DNA from: Alphaproteobacteria bacterium
GTDB lineage: Bacteria; Pseudomonadota; Alphaproteobacteria; Thalassobaculales; Thalassobaculaceae
Assembly: GCA_024742605.1 (NCBI GenBank)
Contig: JANSYC010000034.1
Location: forward strand, 1 to 39,893
Length of the DNA stretch: 39,893 bases
Direction: 5' to 3'
Below are positions 1 through 8,228 of the stretch, piece after piece (position 1 is the first letter of the stretch; each line of letters opens with the position of its first letter). A program made the position numbers and the translations under genes. The notes under the pieces are model-generated. The model was given only the letters and a program-made list of their open reading frames with translations. It made no database searches and had not been told where the DNA came from.

Positions 1-115
1 CGAGCGGTTTTGACGCCAGCCCATCACCGTTCTTGAAGGCTTTGGCCTGCTCGATCATTGCGCGCAGCTGATCCGGCGCGACCTCGTGCAGATCTAGAAA
101 GTGACTGACACCCAT
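1..115 (-). CDS. argF: Ornithine carbamoyltransferase, N-terminal part (cut by window edge)
   Basis: Only the first 38 codons are present; the gene runs off the left edge. The peptide starts MGVSHFLDLHEVAPDQLRAM, which matches the usual start of ornithine carbamoyltransferase (an HFLDL motif followed by a helix ending in a charged linker). The enzyme joins carbamoyl phosphate to ornithine to give citrulline in cytoplasmic arginine synthesis. It begins 46 bp downstream of argD on the same strand, the common argD-argF order of Alphaproteobacteria. A purine-rich stretch (GAAGAAGGGG) lies just upstream of the ATG. The active-site motifs (STRTR, HCLP) lie outside the window, so the call rests on the N-terminus and on synteny. 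Confidence 0.8.
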   Translation of the reverse strand, partial: MGVSHFLDLHEVAPDQLRAMIEQAKAFKNGDGLASKPL

Positions 116-161
116 GGGTCCGGCTGGCCCCTTCTTCGTATGTGTTTTGGAGGGAGGCTGG

Positions 162-1346
162 TCAAGCGGCATGACGCGCCACTCCCGCAGCGGCCGCGTC
201 GAGTGCGGCAACCGCTTCGTCCACATGGGTCTTGTCGATGGTCAACGGCGGCAGAAGACGAAGGACATTCTCCGCCGCGACCACGGTCAGCAGTTTGTGG
301 TCATCCCGGAGGCGGGTCATCATTTCCCCGTTCGGAGATCGCAGTTTCAGGCCGAGCAGCAACCCGGCGCCGCGCACGTCTTCGATCACGTCCGGATGCC
401 GGGTCGTCAGCGGTAACAGCTGGTTCCACATATAGCGTGCGACCTGATCGACACGCTCCATGAATCCGGGCTCCAGCAGCACGTCCAGAACCGCGTTCGC
501 AGCGGCCATCGCCAGCGGGTTGCCACCGAAGGTCGAACCGTGCAGGCCCGGCTTCATGCCGGACGCCGCTTTCTCGCTGGCGAGTACCGCACCCACCGGG
601 AAGCCGCCGCCCAGACCCTTGGCCGATGCCAGAATGTCCGGTGCGACCCCGGACCATTCGTAGGCCCAGAGCTTGCCTGTTCGACCTGCGCCGCATTGGA
701 CTTCGTCGAAAATCAGCAGGACGCCGAATTCATCGGCGATCTCACGGAGCGCCCGCAGATAGTCGAGCGAGGCGGCGTTCACTCCACCTTCGCCCTGAAC
801 CGGCTCAACCAGGATGGCGGCGACGTCGTCGTCCATCGCCGCGCGCATCTCGTTCAGATTGCCGAATGCGACATGGCTGAACCCCTGTACACGCGGGCCG
901 AACCCTTCGCGGTAGGCCTCTTTGTCGGTCGCCGATAGCATGCCGAGGGTCCGGCCGTGAAAGCTGTGGGTACAGCAGACGATCCGGGTCCGGTTCGGCT
1001 GGCCATTGTGAAAGTGATACCGGCGGGCGACCTTGGTCGAGCCTTCCAGCGCCTCGGCCCCGGAATTACAGAAGAACACCGTGTCCGCGAATGAACTCGC
1101 AACCAGGCGATCGGCCAAACGCTGCTGTTCGGTGATGTTGTACAGATTCGAGACGTGCCACAGCTTGGCGGCCTGCTCCTGCAGGGCCTGGACCAGATGC
1201 GGGTGACAGTGTCCGAGAGAATTGGTGGCGATGCCGGCGGCGAAATCGAGATATCGTCGACCATCAGCCGTATACAGATAGGGTCCCTCGCCTCTTTCAA
1301 AGGCGATGTCGATCCTTCCATAGGTCGGCATGACGCTCGTGACCAC
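162..1346 (-). CDS. argD: Acetylornithine aminotransferase
   Basis: A 394-residue class III PLP aminotransferase of normal ArgD length. Visible motifs are the N-terminal YLDFAAGIATNSLGHCHP, the phosphate-binding region FFCNSGAEALEG (residues 91-102), FDEVQCGAGRTG (213-224) and the PLP lysine in SAKGLGGGFPVG (Lys243). It transfers an amino group from glutamate to N-acetylglutamate semialdehyde in arginine synthesis, and in many bacteria also serves N-succinyl-diaminopimelate. The start is taken as the GTG at 1346 because a GGAGGAG sequence lies 9 nt upstream; an ATG five codons later (1331) lacks one at the right distance. argF follows 46 bp downstream, so the two are very probably one operon. 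Confidence 0.9.
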   Translation of the reverse strand: MVTSVMPTYGRIDIAFERGEGPYLYTADGRRYLDFAAGIATNSLGHCHPHLVQALQEQAAKLWHVSNLYNITEQQRLADRLVASSFADTVFFCNSGAEALEGSTKVARRYHFHNGQPNRTRIVCCTHSFHGRTLGMLSATDKEAYREGFGPRVQGFSHVAFGNLNEMRAAMDDDVAAILVEPVQGEGGVNAASLDYLRALREIADEFGVLLIFDEVQCGAGRTGKLWAYEWSGVAPDILASAKGLGGGFPVGAVLASEKAASGMKPGLHGSTFGGNPLAMAAANAVLDVLLEPGFMERVDQVARYMWNQLLPLTTRHPDVIEDVRGAGLLLGLKLRSPNGEMMTRLRDDHKLLTVVAAENVLRLLPPLTIDKTHVDEAVAALDAAAAGVARHAA

Positions 1347-1514
1347 GATACTTCACTCCTCCGTTTGTCACCGGGTTGCTGCAGGTCCGTTGGATCCCGG
1401 GAAAACGCAGATAGTCCCGGTGCCGCCCTGTAATGTCAACGATTCGCTTGTGACGATTCGCGGAAACTTCAGAGACCGTGGCGTAATTCGGGACCCAAGC
1501 CATCACCTGTCGTC

Positions 1515-2414
1515 TCAAGGAGCATCCTTGTCGCGGTAGAGCCGGACGGTGGCCGCGTTGTCGGCACTGCCGAGGCCCCGGCGGGAGAGCAGGCGGTGGA
1601 TCTCGTTGGCAAGGCCGGTCATCGGCAGGGAGGTGCCGAGCCGGCGGCTCTCCTCCATCACCGTGCCCAGGTCCTTGACCAGCAGATCGATCCGGCCCTG
1701 AACCGCATAGTCGCCGGACGCCATGCGCGGCAGATACTCCTGCAGGACCTTGGAATCCGCGCGCCCGCCGGACAGTGCCTCGGGGATCTTGGCAACCTCG
1801 ATCCCGGCGGCCTCGGCCAATTGGCAGGCTTCCGCCAGAACCGTGAAGGCGCAGCCGACCAGCATCTGATTGATCAGCTTGGTGCTTTGCCCCGCCCCGT
1901 TCGGCCCCATCAGGGTGAAACGGCCGGCGAGATGCGCGACGACCGGAGCGACCCTGTCGAAATCCTGCTGGCCTCCGCCGGCCATGACCGCAAGTGTTCC
2001 TTCGGTGGCGCCGGGAATTCCACCGGAGACCGGGGCATCGATCCAGCCCATGCCGGTCTCGACGCGCAGACGGTCGGCGAACTCGGCGGCCTTGTCGGGC
2101 CGCATGGAGGAGAAGTCGACCAGCACCTTGCCGGACGCGTCGGTTGTGCCCGTGGCGAACCCGTCCGCGCCGAATACGACCGCTTCCATCGCCGCTGTGT
2201 CGGTGACGCAGGTGAACAGGATGTCGCAAATGCCCGTCATCGCAGCGGGGGACGCGGCCGGGATAGCGCCGGCCTCTGTCGCCGGCCGCGTCTTGTCGGG
2301 TGAGCGGTTCCAGACATGAACCTCATAGCCGGCTGCCAATAGGCGCTGGACCATGGGGGTGCCCATCAGCCCCAACCCGACATAGCCAAGGACCGGCTTA
2401 TCGTCTTCTTGCAT
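1515..2414 (-). CDS. NAD(P)-dependent beta-hydroxyacid dehydrogenase (3-hydroxyisobutyrate dehydrogenase family), paralogue 1
   Basis: A 299-residue protein with an N-terminal Rossmann fold (GYVGLGLMGTPM near residue 10), the family signature DAPVSGGIPGATEGTLAVMAGG and the helix bearing the catalytic lysine (GQSTKLINQM). Members oxidise or reduce small beta-hydroxyacids such as 3-hydroxyisobutyrate, tartronate semialdehyde or succinic semialdehyde; the exact substrate cannot be read from sequence. The ATG at 2414 is preceded by GGAGG at good spacing, while the open frame upstream of it has no dehydrogenase character. A second member of the same family lies at 2976-3899 on the other strand, separated by one small gene. 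Confidence 0.85.
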   Translation of the reverse strand: MQEDDKPVLGYVGLGLMGTPMVQRLLAAGYEVHVWNRSPDKTRPATEAGAIPAASPAAMTGICDILFTCVTDTAAMEAVVFGADGFATGTTDASGKVLVDFSSMRPDKAAEFADRLRVETGMGWIDAPVSGGIPGATEGTLAVMAGGGQQDFDRVAPVVAHLAGRFTLMGPNGAGQSTKLINQMLVGCAFTVLAEACQLAEAAGIEVAKIPEALSGGRADSKVLQEYLPRMASGDYAVQGRIDLLVKDLGTVMEESRRLGTSLPMTGLANEIHRLLSRRGLGSADNAATVRLYRDKDAP

Positions 2415-2549
2415 GCGACTGTCCTCCGTTCGGTTTCTCGCGCGGGTCCGCCGGGATCGGTTGAGGGGGATCGACGGGGCGGCTATACAGGCAGCCGAGC
2501 ACCGGTCGTTCCGACCCCCTGACATTTTCTCTACGACTCGCGAGGCCTC

Positions 2550-2954
2550 ATGATTACCCATCACATCGCCCTGATCTACGCCATGGTTGTCGGCGCCGCC
2601 GCCGACGAGGCCTTGGCGGATTCCGAACTGGATGCGATCCACGGAATCGTTGGCCATCTGCCGATCTTCCACGATTTCGAGAAGGGCAATCTGGCCCAGA
2701 TCGCCGCCGCCGCGACCGATCTGCTGAGCGAACCCGAGGGATTGGACGCCGCGATCGGGCTGATGAAATCAGGTCTGCCCCAGCGGCTGCGCCCTACGGC
2801 CTACGCTTTGGCCTGCGATGTGGTGGCCGCTGATGGCGAGGCGACCCAGGAGGAGCTTCGCTACCTTGAGATGCTCCGGCATGAGCTTGAGGTGGATCGG
2901 CTGACCGCCGCCGCGATCGAGCGGGGCGCCGCGGCCCGCTATGCGAAGCCGTGA
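2550..2954 (+). CDS. TerB-like helical protein
   Basis: A 134-residue, alanine-rich, all-helical protein. It resembles the TerB/DjlA-type helical domain: an acidic first helix (AAADEALADSELDAIHGI) and a second repeat (CDVVAADGEATQEELRYLEML), each with the 'D-G-x-x-x-x-x-E' metal-site-like pattern. The family is linked to tellurite resistance or stress but its molecular role is not settled, so no function is assigned. No ter genes are nearby. It is followed 21 bp downstream by a dehydrogenase on the same strand and may share its transcript. Confidence 0.65.
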   Translation: MITHHIALIYAMVVGAAADEALADSELDAIHGIVGHLPIFHDFEKGNLAQIAAAATDLLSEPEGLDAAIGLMKSGLPQRLRPTAYALACDVVAADGEATQEELRYLEMLRHELEVDRLTAAAIERGAAARYAKP

Positions 2955-2975
2955 TCGGGCCTGCCGGAGGCTGAG

Positions 2976-3899
2976 GTGAAACCGGACGTCGACCTCTCCA
3001 GGTATCGGATCGGGCTGATCGGGACCGGGCTGATGGGCACCCCCATGGCGCGGCGTCTGGCCGCGGCCGGCGCCCGGCTCGCGGTCTGGAACCGGACCAT
3101 CGAGACGGCCGAACTCCTGGCCGCAGAGCTTCCGAATACAGAGCCGGTTCCCTCTCCACGGCATGCGGCCGACGGTTCCGACATCGTCGTGGTCATGGTC
3201 ACCGACGCAGATGCGGTGGAGACTGTGGTTTTCGATCCGATGGACGACAGCTACGGTGCGGCCCACGGGATCGGCGACGGCGGCCTGATCATTGACATGA
3301 GCACCACCGACGTCACCCGCACGCGGGGCTTCGCAGATCGGCTGCGCGCGCGGGGCGCGGAATGGATGGACGCGCCGGTCTCCGGAGGCACCACGGCAGC
3401 GGAGGATGGCACGCTTTCGATCATGGTCGGCGGCAGCGACGGTGGCTTCGCCCGTGCGGAGCCGATGTTTCGGGTCCTGGGCGCGCGCATCACCCATGTC
3501 GGTGCGGTCGGAGCCGGACAGATCGCAAAGACCGCCAACCAGATGATCGTCGGTATGACGATCGGGGCCGTGGCCGAGGCGTTCGCGCTTGCCCGCTCGG
3601 CCGGGGTTGAGCCGGGGGCAATCCGCGAGGCGATCCTGGGCGGGTTCGCGCAGAGCCGGATCCTGGAATTGCATGGTGAGCGGATGGTCAACGAAGACTT
3701 TCAGGCCCGTGCCCGGTCGACGATCCAGCTCAAGGACATGCGGGCGGCGGCGTCGCTCGCGGAGGCGGTCGGGATTGATCTGCCGGGCTTGACGACCAAT
3801 CTCGGGCTTTGGGAACGGCTGATCGAAGACGGCGCGGGAGACCTCGATCATTCGGCGCTTATTCTGGCCGTCGATCCCATCATGACCCGAGACGACTGA
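2976..3899 (+). CDS. NAD(P)-dependent beta-hydroxyacid dehydrogenase (3-hydroxyisobutyrate dehydrogenase family), paralogue 2
   Basis: A 307-residue homologue of the protein at 1515-2414. It has the Rossmann motif GLIGTGLMGTPM, the signature MDAPVSGGTTAAEDGTLSIM and the catalytic-lysine helix GQIAKTANQM. The start is a GTG at 2976 with GGAGG about 5 nt upstream. The reaction is presumably NAD(P)-linked interconversion of a beta-hydroxyacid and its semialdehyde; substrate unknown. A HAD phosphatase follows 19 bp downstream. The two paralogues are clearly diverged, so an old duplication or separate acquisition is more likely than a recent tandem copy. Confidence 0.85.
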   Translation: MKPDVDLSRYRIGLIGTGLMGTPMARRLAAAGARLAVWNRTIETAELLAAELPNTEPVPSPRHAADGSDIVVVMVTDADAVETVVFDPMDDSYGAAHGIGDGGLIIDMSTTDVTRTRGFADRLRARGAEWMDAPVSGGTTAAEDGTLSIMVGGSDGGFARAEPMFRVLGARITHVGAVGAGQIAKTANQMIVGMTIGAVAEAFALARSAGVEPGAIREAILGGFAQSRILELHGERMVNEDFQARARSTIQLKDMRAAASLAEAVGIDLPGLTTNLGLWERLIEDGAGDLDHSALILAVDPIMTRDD

Positions 3900-3918
3900 G
3901 CCACAGGGTAGGTGCCGC

Positions 3919-4536
3919 ATGTCGGATGTTACGATCGACGCTGTCGTTTTCGATTTTGGGGCGGTGCTCTTGGAGTGGAATCCCAGGCATCTCTACACAC
4001 GCATTTTCGATGATGCTACGCGGGTCGAGTGGTTCCTGAGCGAGGTCTGCCCGCCAGACTGGAACGTGGAGCAGGATCGCGGGCGGACCATCGTAGAGGC
4101 CGAAGCCGAAGCGATCGGCCGTCATCCGGACATGGCCGACGAGGTCCGGGCATTCTACGGGCGATTCCAGGAAATGATTCCGCATGCGATCGACGACAGT
4201 GTCGGTGCGCTGAAGGCGTTGAAGGCTGCGGGCTATCCAGTCTACGGGCTGACCAATTTTTCGGCGGAGACCCTGCCTCCGACCCGTGAGCGGTTCGATT
4301 TTTTGCGCCTCTTCGACGGGATCGTGGTTTCGGGCGAGGAGAAGGTGATCAAGCCGGATCCGGAAATCTACCGCCGCTTGATAGATCGATTTGACCTCAC
4401 GCCGGAGCGAACGGCGTTTATCGACGACTCTCCGCGCAATGTGGCGGCTGCTCAGGCGTTCGGTCTCCATTCCCATCGGTTCGAGACCGGCCCGGCCATG
4501 TTGACCTGGGCGCGCGGACTCGGCCTACCGGTCTGA
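3919..4536 (+). CDS. HAD-family hydrolase (YihX-like)
   Basis: A 205-residue haloacid-dehalogenase superfamily phosphatase. Motif I is VVFDFGAVLLEWNP near residue 10: the nucleophile Asp12 is present and the usual second Asp is replaced by Gly, as in YihX-like sugar-phosphate phosphatases. Motif II is YGLTNFSAE, motif III includes the lysine of KVIKPDPEIY, and motif IV is FIDDSPRNVAAA. The cytoplasmic substrate is probably a small phosphorylated metabolite, but it cannot be specified. It probably shares a transcript with the upstream dehydrogenase. Its last 12 bp overlap the convergent methyltransferase gene. Confidence 0.85.
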   Translation: MSDVTIDAVVFDFGAVLLEWNPRHLYTRIFDDATRVEWFLSEVCPPDWNVEQDRGRTIVEAEAEAIGRHPDMADEVRAFYGRFQEMIPHAIDDSVGALKALKAAGYPVYGLTNFSAETLPPTRERFDFLRLFDGIVVSGEEKVIKPDPEIYRRLIDRFDLTPERTAFIDDSPRNVAAAQAFGLHSHRFETGPAMLTWARGLGLPV

Positions 4537-5784
4537 TCCGGTACGTATCAGCATGCGGTTGATGCCGTTGAAGGCGCGAAACAGTTTGCGGACCTGATCG
4601 CGGAAATTCGCTTCCGACGGCATCGGCGCGCCGGAAGCCTTCAGCAGGTCGCGAATTTCGGCAACGCTGCGGTGTCCGTCGATCAGGGCGGCCAGGCGCG
4701 GCGCAAGCGCCGGAAGCGGCGCCGAATAGGATGCTCCGGAGATATCAGCCGTCAGGGTCCCTGAGGGCCGTAGGCTCCGTGCGATGGCTTCCGGGTCCAT
4801 GTCGCGGAACACCAGCAACGAGCCGTCCGCTCCGGGATCGGCCTCCGGAACGTCTCGTTCGGATCGGGTCGCATAGATCACGTGCTTGGCTATCGCACCC
4901 GACAGCCGCTCCGCCAAGGCCGCGCGGTCGATCGGGGACAGGGCGCCGGCTGCCTGGCGGAGCGGCGGATCGGACAGATAGGTCTCGGGCGCGTAGCGGG
5001 CGGGTTCGATCCAGGCGGTGATCTTCAGATCCGCCGAGGCGATAAGATCCGCCAATTCGCCGACCCGGTACGCCCGGTCCCGGCGATGCAGAAGCAGATC
5101 GTACAGGCCCGCCGCATCACCCTTCAGATGATCGCCCACGAACGGGTTCCGCTTCAGCCAGTGGCTTTCCGGCAGGCCGTCCAGCAGCTTGCGGGCCGCG
5201 GCCAGTCGATCCCGGTCGGGCAGCGCGTCGGCCAATTGGGCCAGAGCCTCCTGAACCGGGTAGACCCCGGTCCGGCCCAATGTGCCGTAGACCATCAGCC
5301 CCATGCCACCGTCGGGGGTGAGCTGCGCCGTTAACGCTCGGAGCCCGGCCTCCGGGCTCGCGAGATGATGCAGGACGCCACAACAGTCGATGTGGTGGTA
5401 GGGGCCGGGAGCCAAGTCGCCAACCTGCTCGATGGGACCGGTCACGAACCTGATATTGCTCAGGCCGCGCGCTTCGGCCCGCGCTTCCGCGATCGCACGC
5501 GAGGCGGTCGACAGATCGAGATAGGTGACCTGGGCGTCCGACGCGCCGGCATCCGCGAGCTGCTGGGCCAGCATGATCGCCGCGTCCCCGGTGCCACCCC
5601 CCGCGATCAGGGCACGGAACGGTCGTGTCAGATCGAGGCGCCCGCCGTGCAGATAGTGCCGGATTTCATCCAGGTGACTGGGCGACCCCACGATCAGGCG
5701 CTTCGCCTCGTCCGCCGGATTGCGTTCGGGATAGGGAAACTGCTCGTACTGTGCCTGAACCTGGGCGTCGGTCTTGCCGCTCAT
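4525..5784 (-). CDS. Class I SAM-dependent methyltransferase with C-terminal extension
   Basis: A 419-residue protein. An N-terminal 'YEQFPYPERNP' element precedes the SAM-binding loop (LIAGGGTGDAAIMLAQQLADAG) and the acidic residue after strand 2 (YLDLS). The IDCCGVLHHLASPEAGL stretch is typical of small-molecule methyltransferases. The last 70 or so residues look like a separate small helical, winged-helix-like domain (ALIDGHRSVAEIRDLL). Substrate unknown. I start at the ATG at 5784 because the 25 codons upstream are not family-like. It lies 20 bp downstream of the asparaginase gene and probably forms an operon with it. Confidence 0.75.
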   Translation of the reverse strand: MSGKTDAQVQAQYEQFPYPERNPADEAKRLIVGSPSHLDEIRHYLHGGRLDLTRPFRALIAGGGTGDAAIMLAQQLADAGASDAQVTYLDLSTASRAIAEARAEARGLSNIRFVTGPIEQVGDLAPGPYHHIDCCGVLHHLASPEAGLRALTAQLTPDGGMGLMVYGTLGRTGVYPVQEALAQLADALPDRDRLAAARKLLDGLPESHWLKRNPFVGDHLKGDAAGLYDLLLHRRDRAYRVGELADLIASADLKITAWIEPARYAPETYLSDPPLRQAAGALSPIDRAALAERLSGAIAKHVIYATRSERDVPEADPGADGSLLVFRDMDPEAIARSLRPSGTLTADISGASYSAPLPALAPRLAALIDGHRSVAEIRDLLKASGAPMPSEANFRDQVRKLFRAFNGINRMLIRTGSDR

Positions 5785-5804
5785 CGTTTGCGTGGACGCA
5801 GAGA

Positions 5805-6890
5805 TCAGAAGGATAGGTCTGCAGGCGGCCGGATTCGCCCGACAACCCGACCTTCCCAATTGGTGACATCCGGTGTCAGCTGACGGGCGAGCCGTGTTTC
5901 CATCGCCTCGTCGATCACGCCCAGATGCCGAAGGATCGCACCGAATGTCGCTTTCGAAGCGCGGCCTGCTCCGTCATCGACCTTGAGACAGATCCCCAGA
6001 CCCTGGCCCGGAACGGCGCCGGCGTAGACGCCCTCGGCACCGCCCTTGAGCAGGCAGGTCACGCCGGTTTCGGCCAGGACCACGCTGTTGAACTCGTCGG
6101 TTCCCGACAGCATCAGCGGATGGGCGGCGCAGGCCTTGATGATGCGGCTGATCGCCTGCTGACGGCCGGCAGACAGTTTGGACGGATCCGCCATCCGCGC
6201 CATCGCGGTCGCCAGACCTTTGAGTGAGCAGCCAAAGACCGGGATGCCGCAGCCGTCGACCCCGCGCGGCGTGCCGGACAGACCCTCCCCGCTCATCGAC
6301 TGAACGGCCTCGAAACAGCGCTGCTGGACCGGATGTTCCGGGGTTGTGTAGCCCCGGGGCGCTTCCCCCATGTGCACGGCCGTCGTCAGCATGCCGGAAT
6401 GTTTGCCGGAGCAATTGTTGTGGGCGCGGGTCGGCTGTGCTCCCGATCTGAGGATCTCTTTTGCCGCCGCGTCGTTGTAGGGCAGTTGCGGGCCGCATTC
6501 GAGATTGGCGATCGACAGGCCAAGCTTAGAGAGCCATTTGGTGACCCGGTCCACGTGCATGGGCTCGCCCGAATGACTGGCGCAGCACAGCGCAATCTGA
6601 TCCTCTGTCAGCCCGAACGCGTCTGCGGCGCCGGTTTCGAGGACTGGAAGAGCCTGGAGGGGTTTGATCGCCGAACGCGCGTAGACCAGACGGTCGATGT
6701 CGCCCCAGGCCAAGACCGGCTTGCCGTCCGCATCGACCACCGCTGCAATCGCCCGGTGGACGCTTTCCACCATGCCGCCGCGCGTCACTTCGACTGTAAT
6801 AGGCCCGGCTGGACGATCCAGATGCACGCGCAGTTCGGTGTCGGTCTCCGGCACATGGGCAGGAGACAGCGGGGGAGCGAGGTCGTTCAT
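5805..6890 (-). CDS. L-asparaginase, zinc-type (Rhizobium etli ReAV-like / asparaginase II family)
   Basis: A 361-residue member of the asparaginase II family (PF06089), which hydrolyses asparagine to aspartate and ammonia. Residues recalled from the Rhizobium etli enzyme line up with a constant offset of 25: the Ser-Lys pair is Ser73/Lys76 (YARSAIKPLQ), and the zinc-site residues are Cys160 and Lys163 (NNCSGKHSGM) and Cys214 (GVDGCGIP). All are intact, so the enzyme should be active. There is no signal peptide, so it is cytoplasmic. The ATG at 6890 is chosen because the extra 23 codons upstream are unlike the family. It faces the TrmH-family gene across a short divergent spacer. Confidence 0.88.
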   Translation of the reverse strand: MNDLAPPLSPAHVPETDTELRVHLDRPAGPITVEVTRGGMVESVHRAIAAVVDADGKPVLAWGDIDRLVYARSAIKPLQALPVLETGAADAFGLTEDQIALCCASHSGEPMHVDRVTKWLSKLGLSIANLECGPQLPYNDAAAKEILRSGAQPTRAHNNCSGKHSGMLTTAVHMGEAPRGYTTPEHPVQQRCFEAVQSMSGEGLSGTPRGVDGCGIPVFGCSLKGLATAMARMADPSKLSAGRQQAISRIIKACAAHPLMLSGTDEFNSVVLAETGVTCLLKGGAEGVYAGAVPGQGLGICLKVDDGAGRASKATFGAILRHLGVIDEAMETRLARQLTPDVTNWEGRVVGRIRPPADLSF

Positions 6891-6985
6891 GGTGCTTGTC
6901 CAGCTTTCAGATGTTCGGAACAGGGTCGGGACATTATCACGACGGCGTCTTGCTTCCACCCCCGCCCTCGGGCAAGTTCGCCGCC

Positions 6986-7549
6986 ATGCGAGGATATTTC
7001 GGAATCGGTGCGAACGGGATCAGCAAGGCCGGCAATGTCGGTGCCTTGATGCGGACCGCGCACGCCTTTGGGGCCAGCTTCATCTTCACGGTGGGCGAGA
7101 CCTATGATCGTCGGGAGCTGGATGCGGTCGACACGTCCGGATCGTCCCGGAATCTGCCCTATTACCGGTTCGGCGGGGCCGATGAGATGCTGCTGCCGCG
7201 CGGTTGCGCGCTGGTCGGTGTCGAGATCACGGATGACGCAGTCGAACTGCCCAGTTTCCATCACCCGAAATCGGCGGCATATATCCTTGGGCCCGAGCGG
7301 GGCATTCTGGACCCGGACCTGGTCGCACGCTGCGATCACGTGGTGCAGATTCCGACCAAGTTCTCGATCAATGTCGGCCTGGCGGGTGCTTTGGTGATGT
7401 ACGATCGGCTGATGTGCATGGGGCTCTTCGCCCCCCGGCCGCATCGTCCCGGTGGGCCGACAGAGCCCGCCCCGGTGCCGCAATTCGGTGCCCCCGCCTG
7501 GGTGAAGAAAGCCAAGCGCCGCGACCATTCGGACGCGACACAGGACTGA
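6986..7549 (+). CDS. TrmH/SpoU-family RNA methyltransferase
   Basis: A 187-residue SPOUT-class 2'-O-methyltransferase. It starts MRGYFGIGANGISKAGNVGAL, contains the motif-2 region YILGPERGIL and ends the knot with IPTKFSINVGLAGALVMYDR; these three motifs build the SAM-binding trefoil knot. The C-terminal 45 residues are basic and proline-rich (KKAKRR). The likely substrate is ribose of a tRNA or rRNA nucleotide, not determinable here. A longer reading from a TTG at 6896 or ATG at 6911 exists, but the family normally begins at MRGYF and neither upstream start has a ribosome-binding site, so 6986 is preferred. This leaves a 95-bp divergent promoter region. Confidence 0.82.
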   Translation: MRGYFGIGANGISKAGNVGALMRTAHAFGASFIFTVGETYDRRELDAVDTSGSSRNLPYYRFGGADEMLLPRGCALVGVEITDDAVELPSFHHPKSAAYILGPERGILDPDLVARCDHVVQIPTKFSINVGLAGALVMYDRLMCMGLFAPRPHRPGGPTEPAPVPQFGAPAWVKKAKRRDHSDATQD

Positions 7550-7559
7550 CGCTGCCGCT

Positions 7560-8228
7560 TTAAGGTCGAACGAACAGGTTCAGTACCCGGCCGATTGGCC
7601 CGGTAAACCGCAATGGACCCTCGATCACCGCGAAGCAAATGCATTCCTCAGTGGAATCCGCCACCGGCGCGTGATCGTGATCCGCAGTCGCGACGGCCAC
7701 ATCCCCGCGAGCATAGGTTCCTGTCTCATCCGAGAACGCGCCTTTGAGCACCAAGGTGCTCTCGACCCCTTCATGGGTGTGCTGGGGGATGGTCTCTCCG
7801 GGCCCGATCCGCAGCAGCGAGGCCCGCACCGATCCGTCGCCGATGCGGATCGGAAGTTCCTTCACACCCCGTCCTCGTGATTTCCATGGCAGGGAGTCCA
7901 GACTGCCTCCGACATAGTCGCGCAGGGGACGCGGTAGAACCGTCACCGTCGCATTGTCGAAACCGCCATCATCGCATGGCGCTTCGGAGGGGTCCGTTTG
8001 GTCCAGCCGTGCCATCGTAGCGGACAGCGCACCGTCGGAGAGATTCGACGGTTCGATTTGCGACAACATGGATCCGCCCATCGCTTCGTAGGTGGACGTT
8101 CGCCCACGGCAGGCGGGGCAGAGCGCCAGGTGGGTCGCCACCAGAACGCTTTCAGCTTCTCCCAAAGCCCCGCTGGCGTAGCCGAGCAACGCTTCTTCAT
8201 TCAGATGATGGCCCGGGGTCTGTGTCAA
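7560..8228 (-). CDS. chrR: ChrR-family anti-sigma factor
   Basis: A 222-residue two-domain anti-sigma factor. The N-terminal zinc anti-sigma domain shows the H-x3-C-x2-C pattern (His33, Cys37, Cys40 in ATHLALCPAC) plus N-terminal histidines. The C-terminal cupin-like domain contains QHTHEGVESTLVLKG and later HDHAP, the metal site that in Rhodobacter sphaeroides ChrR is needed for the singlet-oxygen response. The protein holds RpoE inactive until singlet oxygen triggers release. Its start overlaps the end of rpoE by 32 bp, so the pair is translationally coupled. In a bacteriochlorophyll producer this pair is the expected photo-oxidative stress switch. Confidence 0.92.
   Translation of the reverse strand: MTQTPGHHLNEEALLGYASGALGEAESVLVATHLALCPACRGRTSTYEAMGGSMLSQIEPSNLSDGALSATMARLDQTDPSEAPCDDGGFDNATVTVLPRPLRDYVGGSLDSLPWKSRGRGVKELPIRIGDGSVRASLLRIGPGETIPQHTHEGVESTLVLKGAFSDETGTYARGDVAVATADHDHAPVADSTEECICFAVIEGPLRFTGPIGRVLNLFVRP

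Noticed and set aside
1347-1514. Possible tRNA or small RNA in the argD upstream spacer
   Set aside because: No cloverleaf or TpsiC-loop consensus, and no terminator-like hairpin with a T-run; treated as an ordinary leader region.
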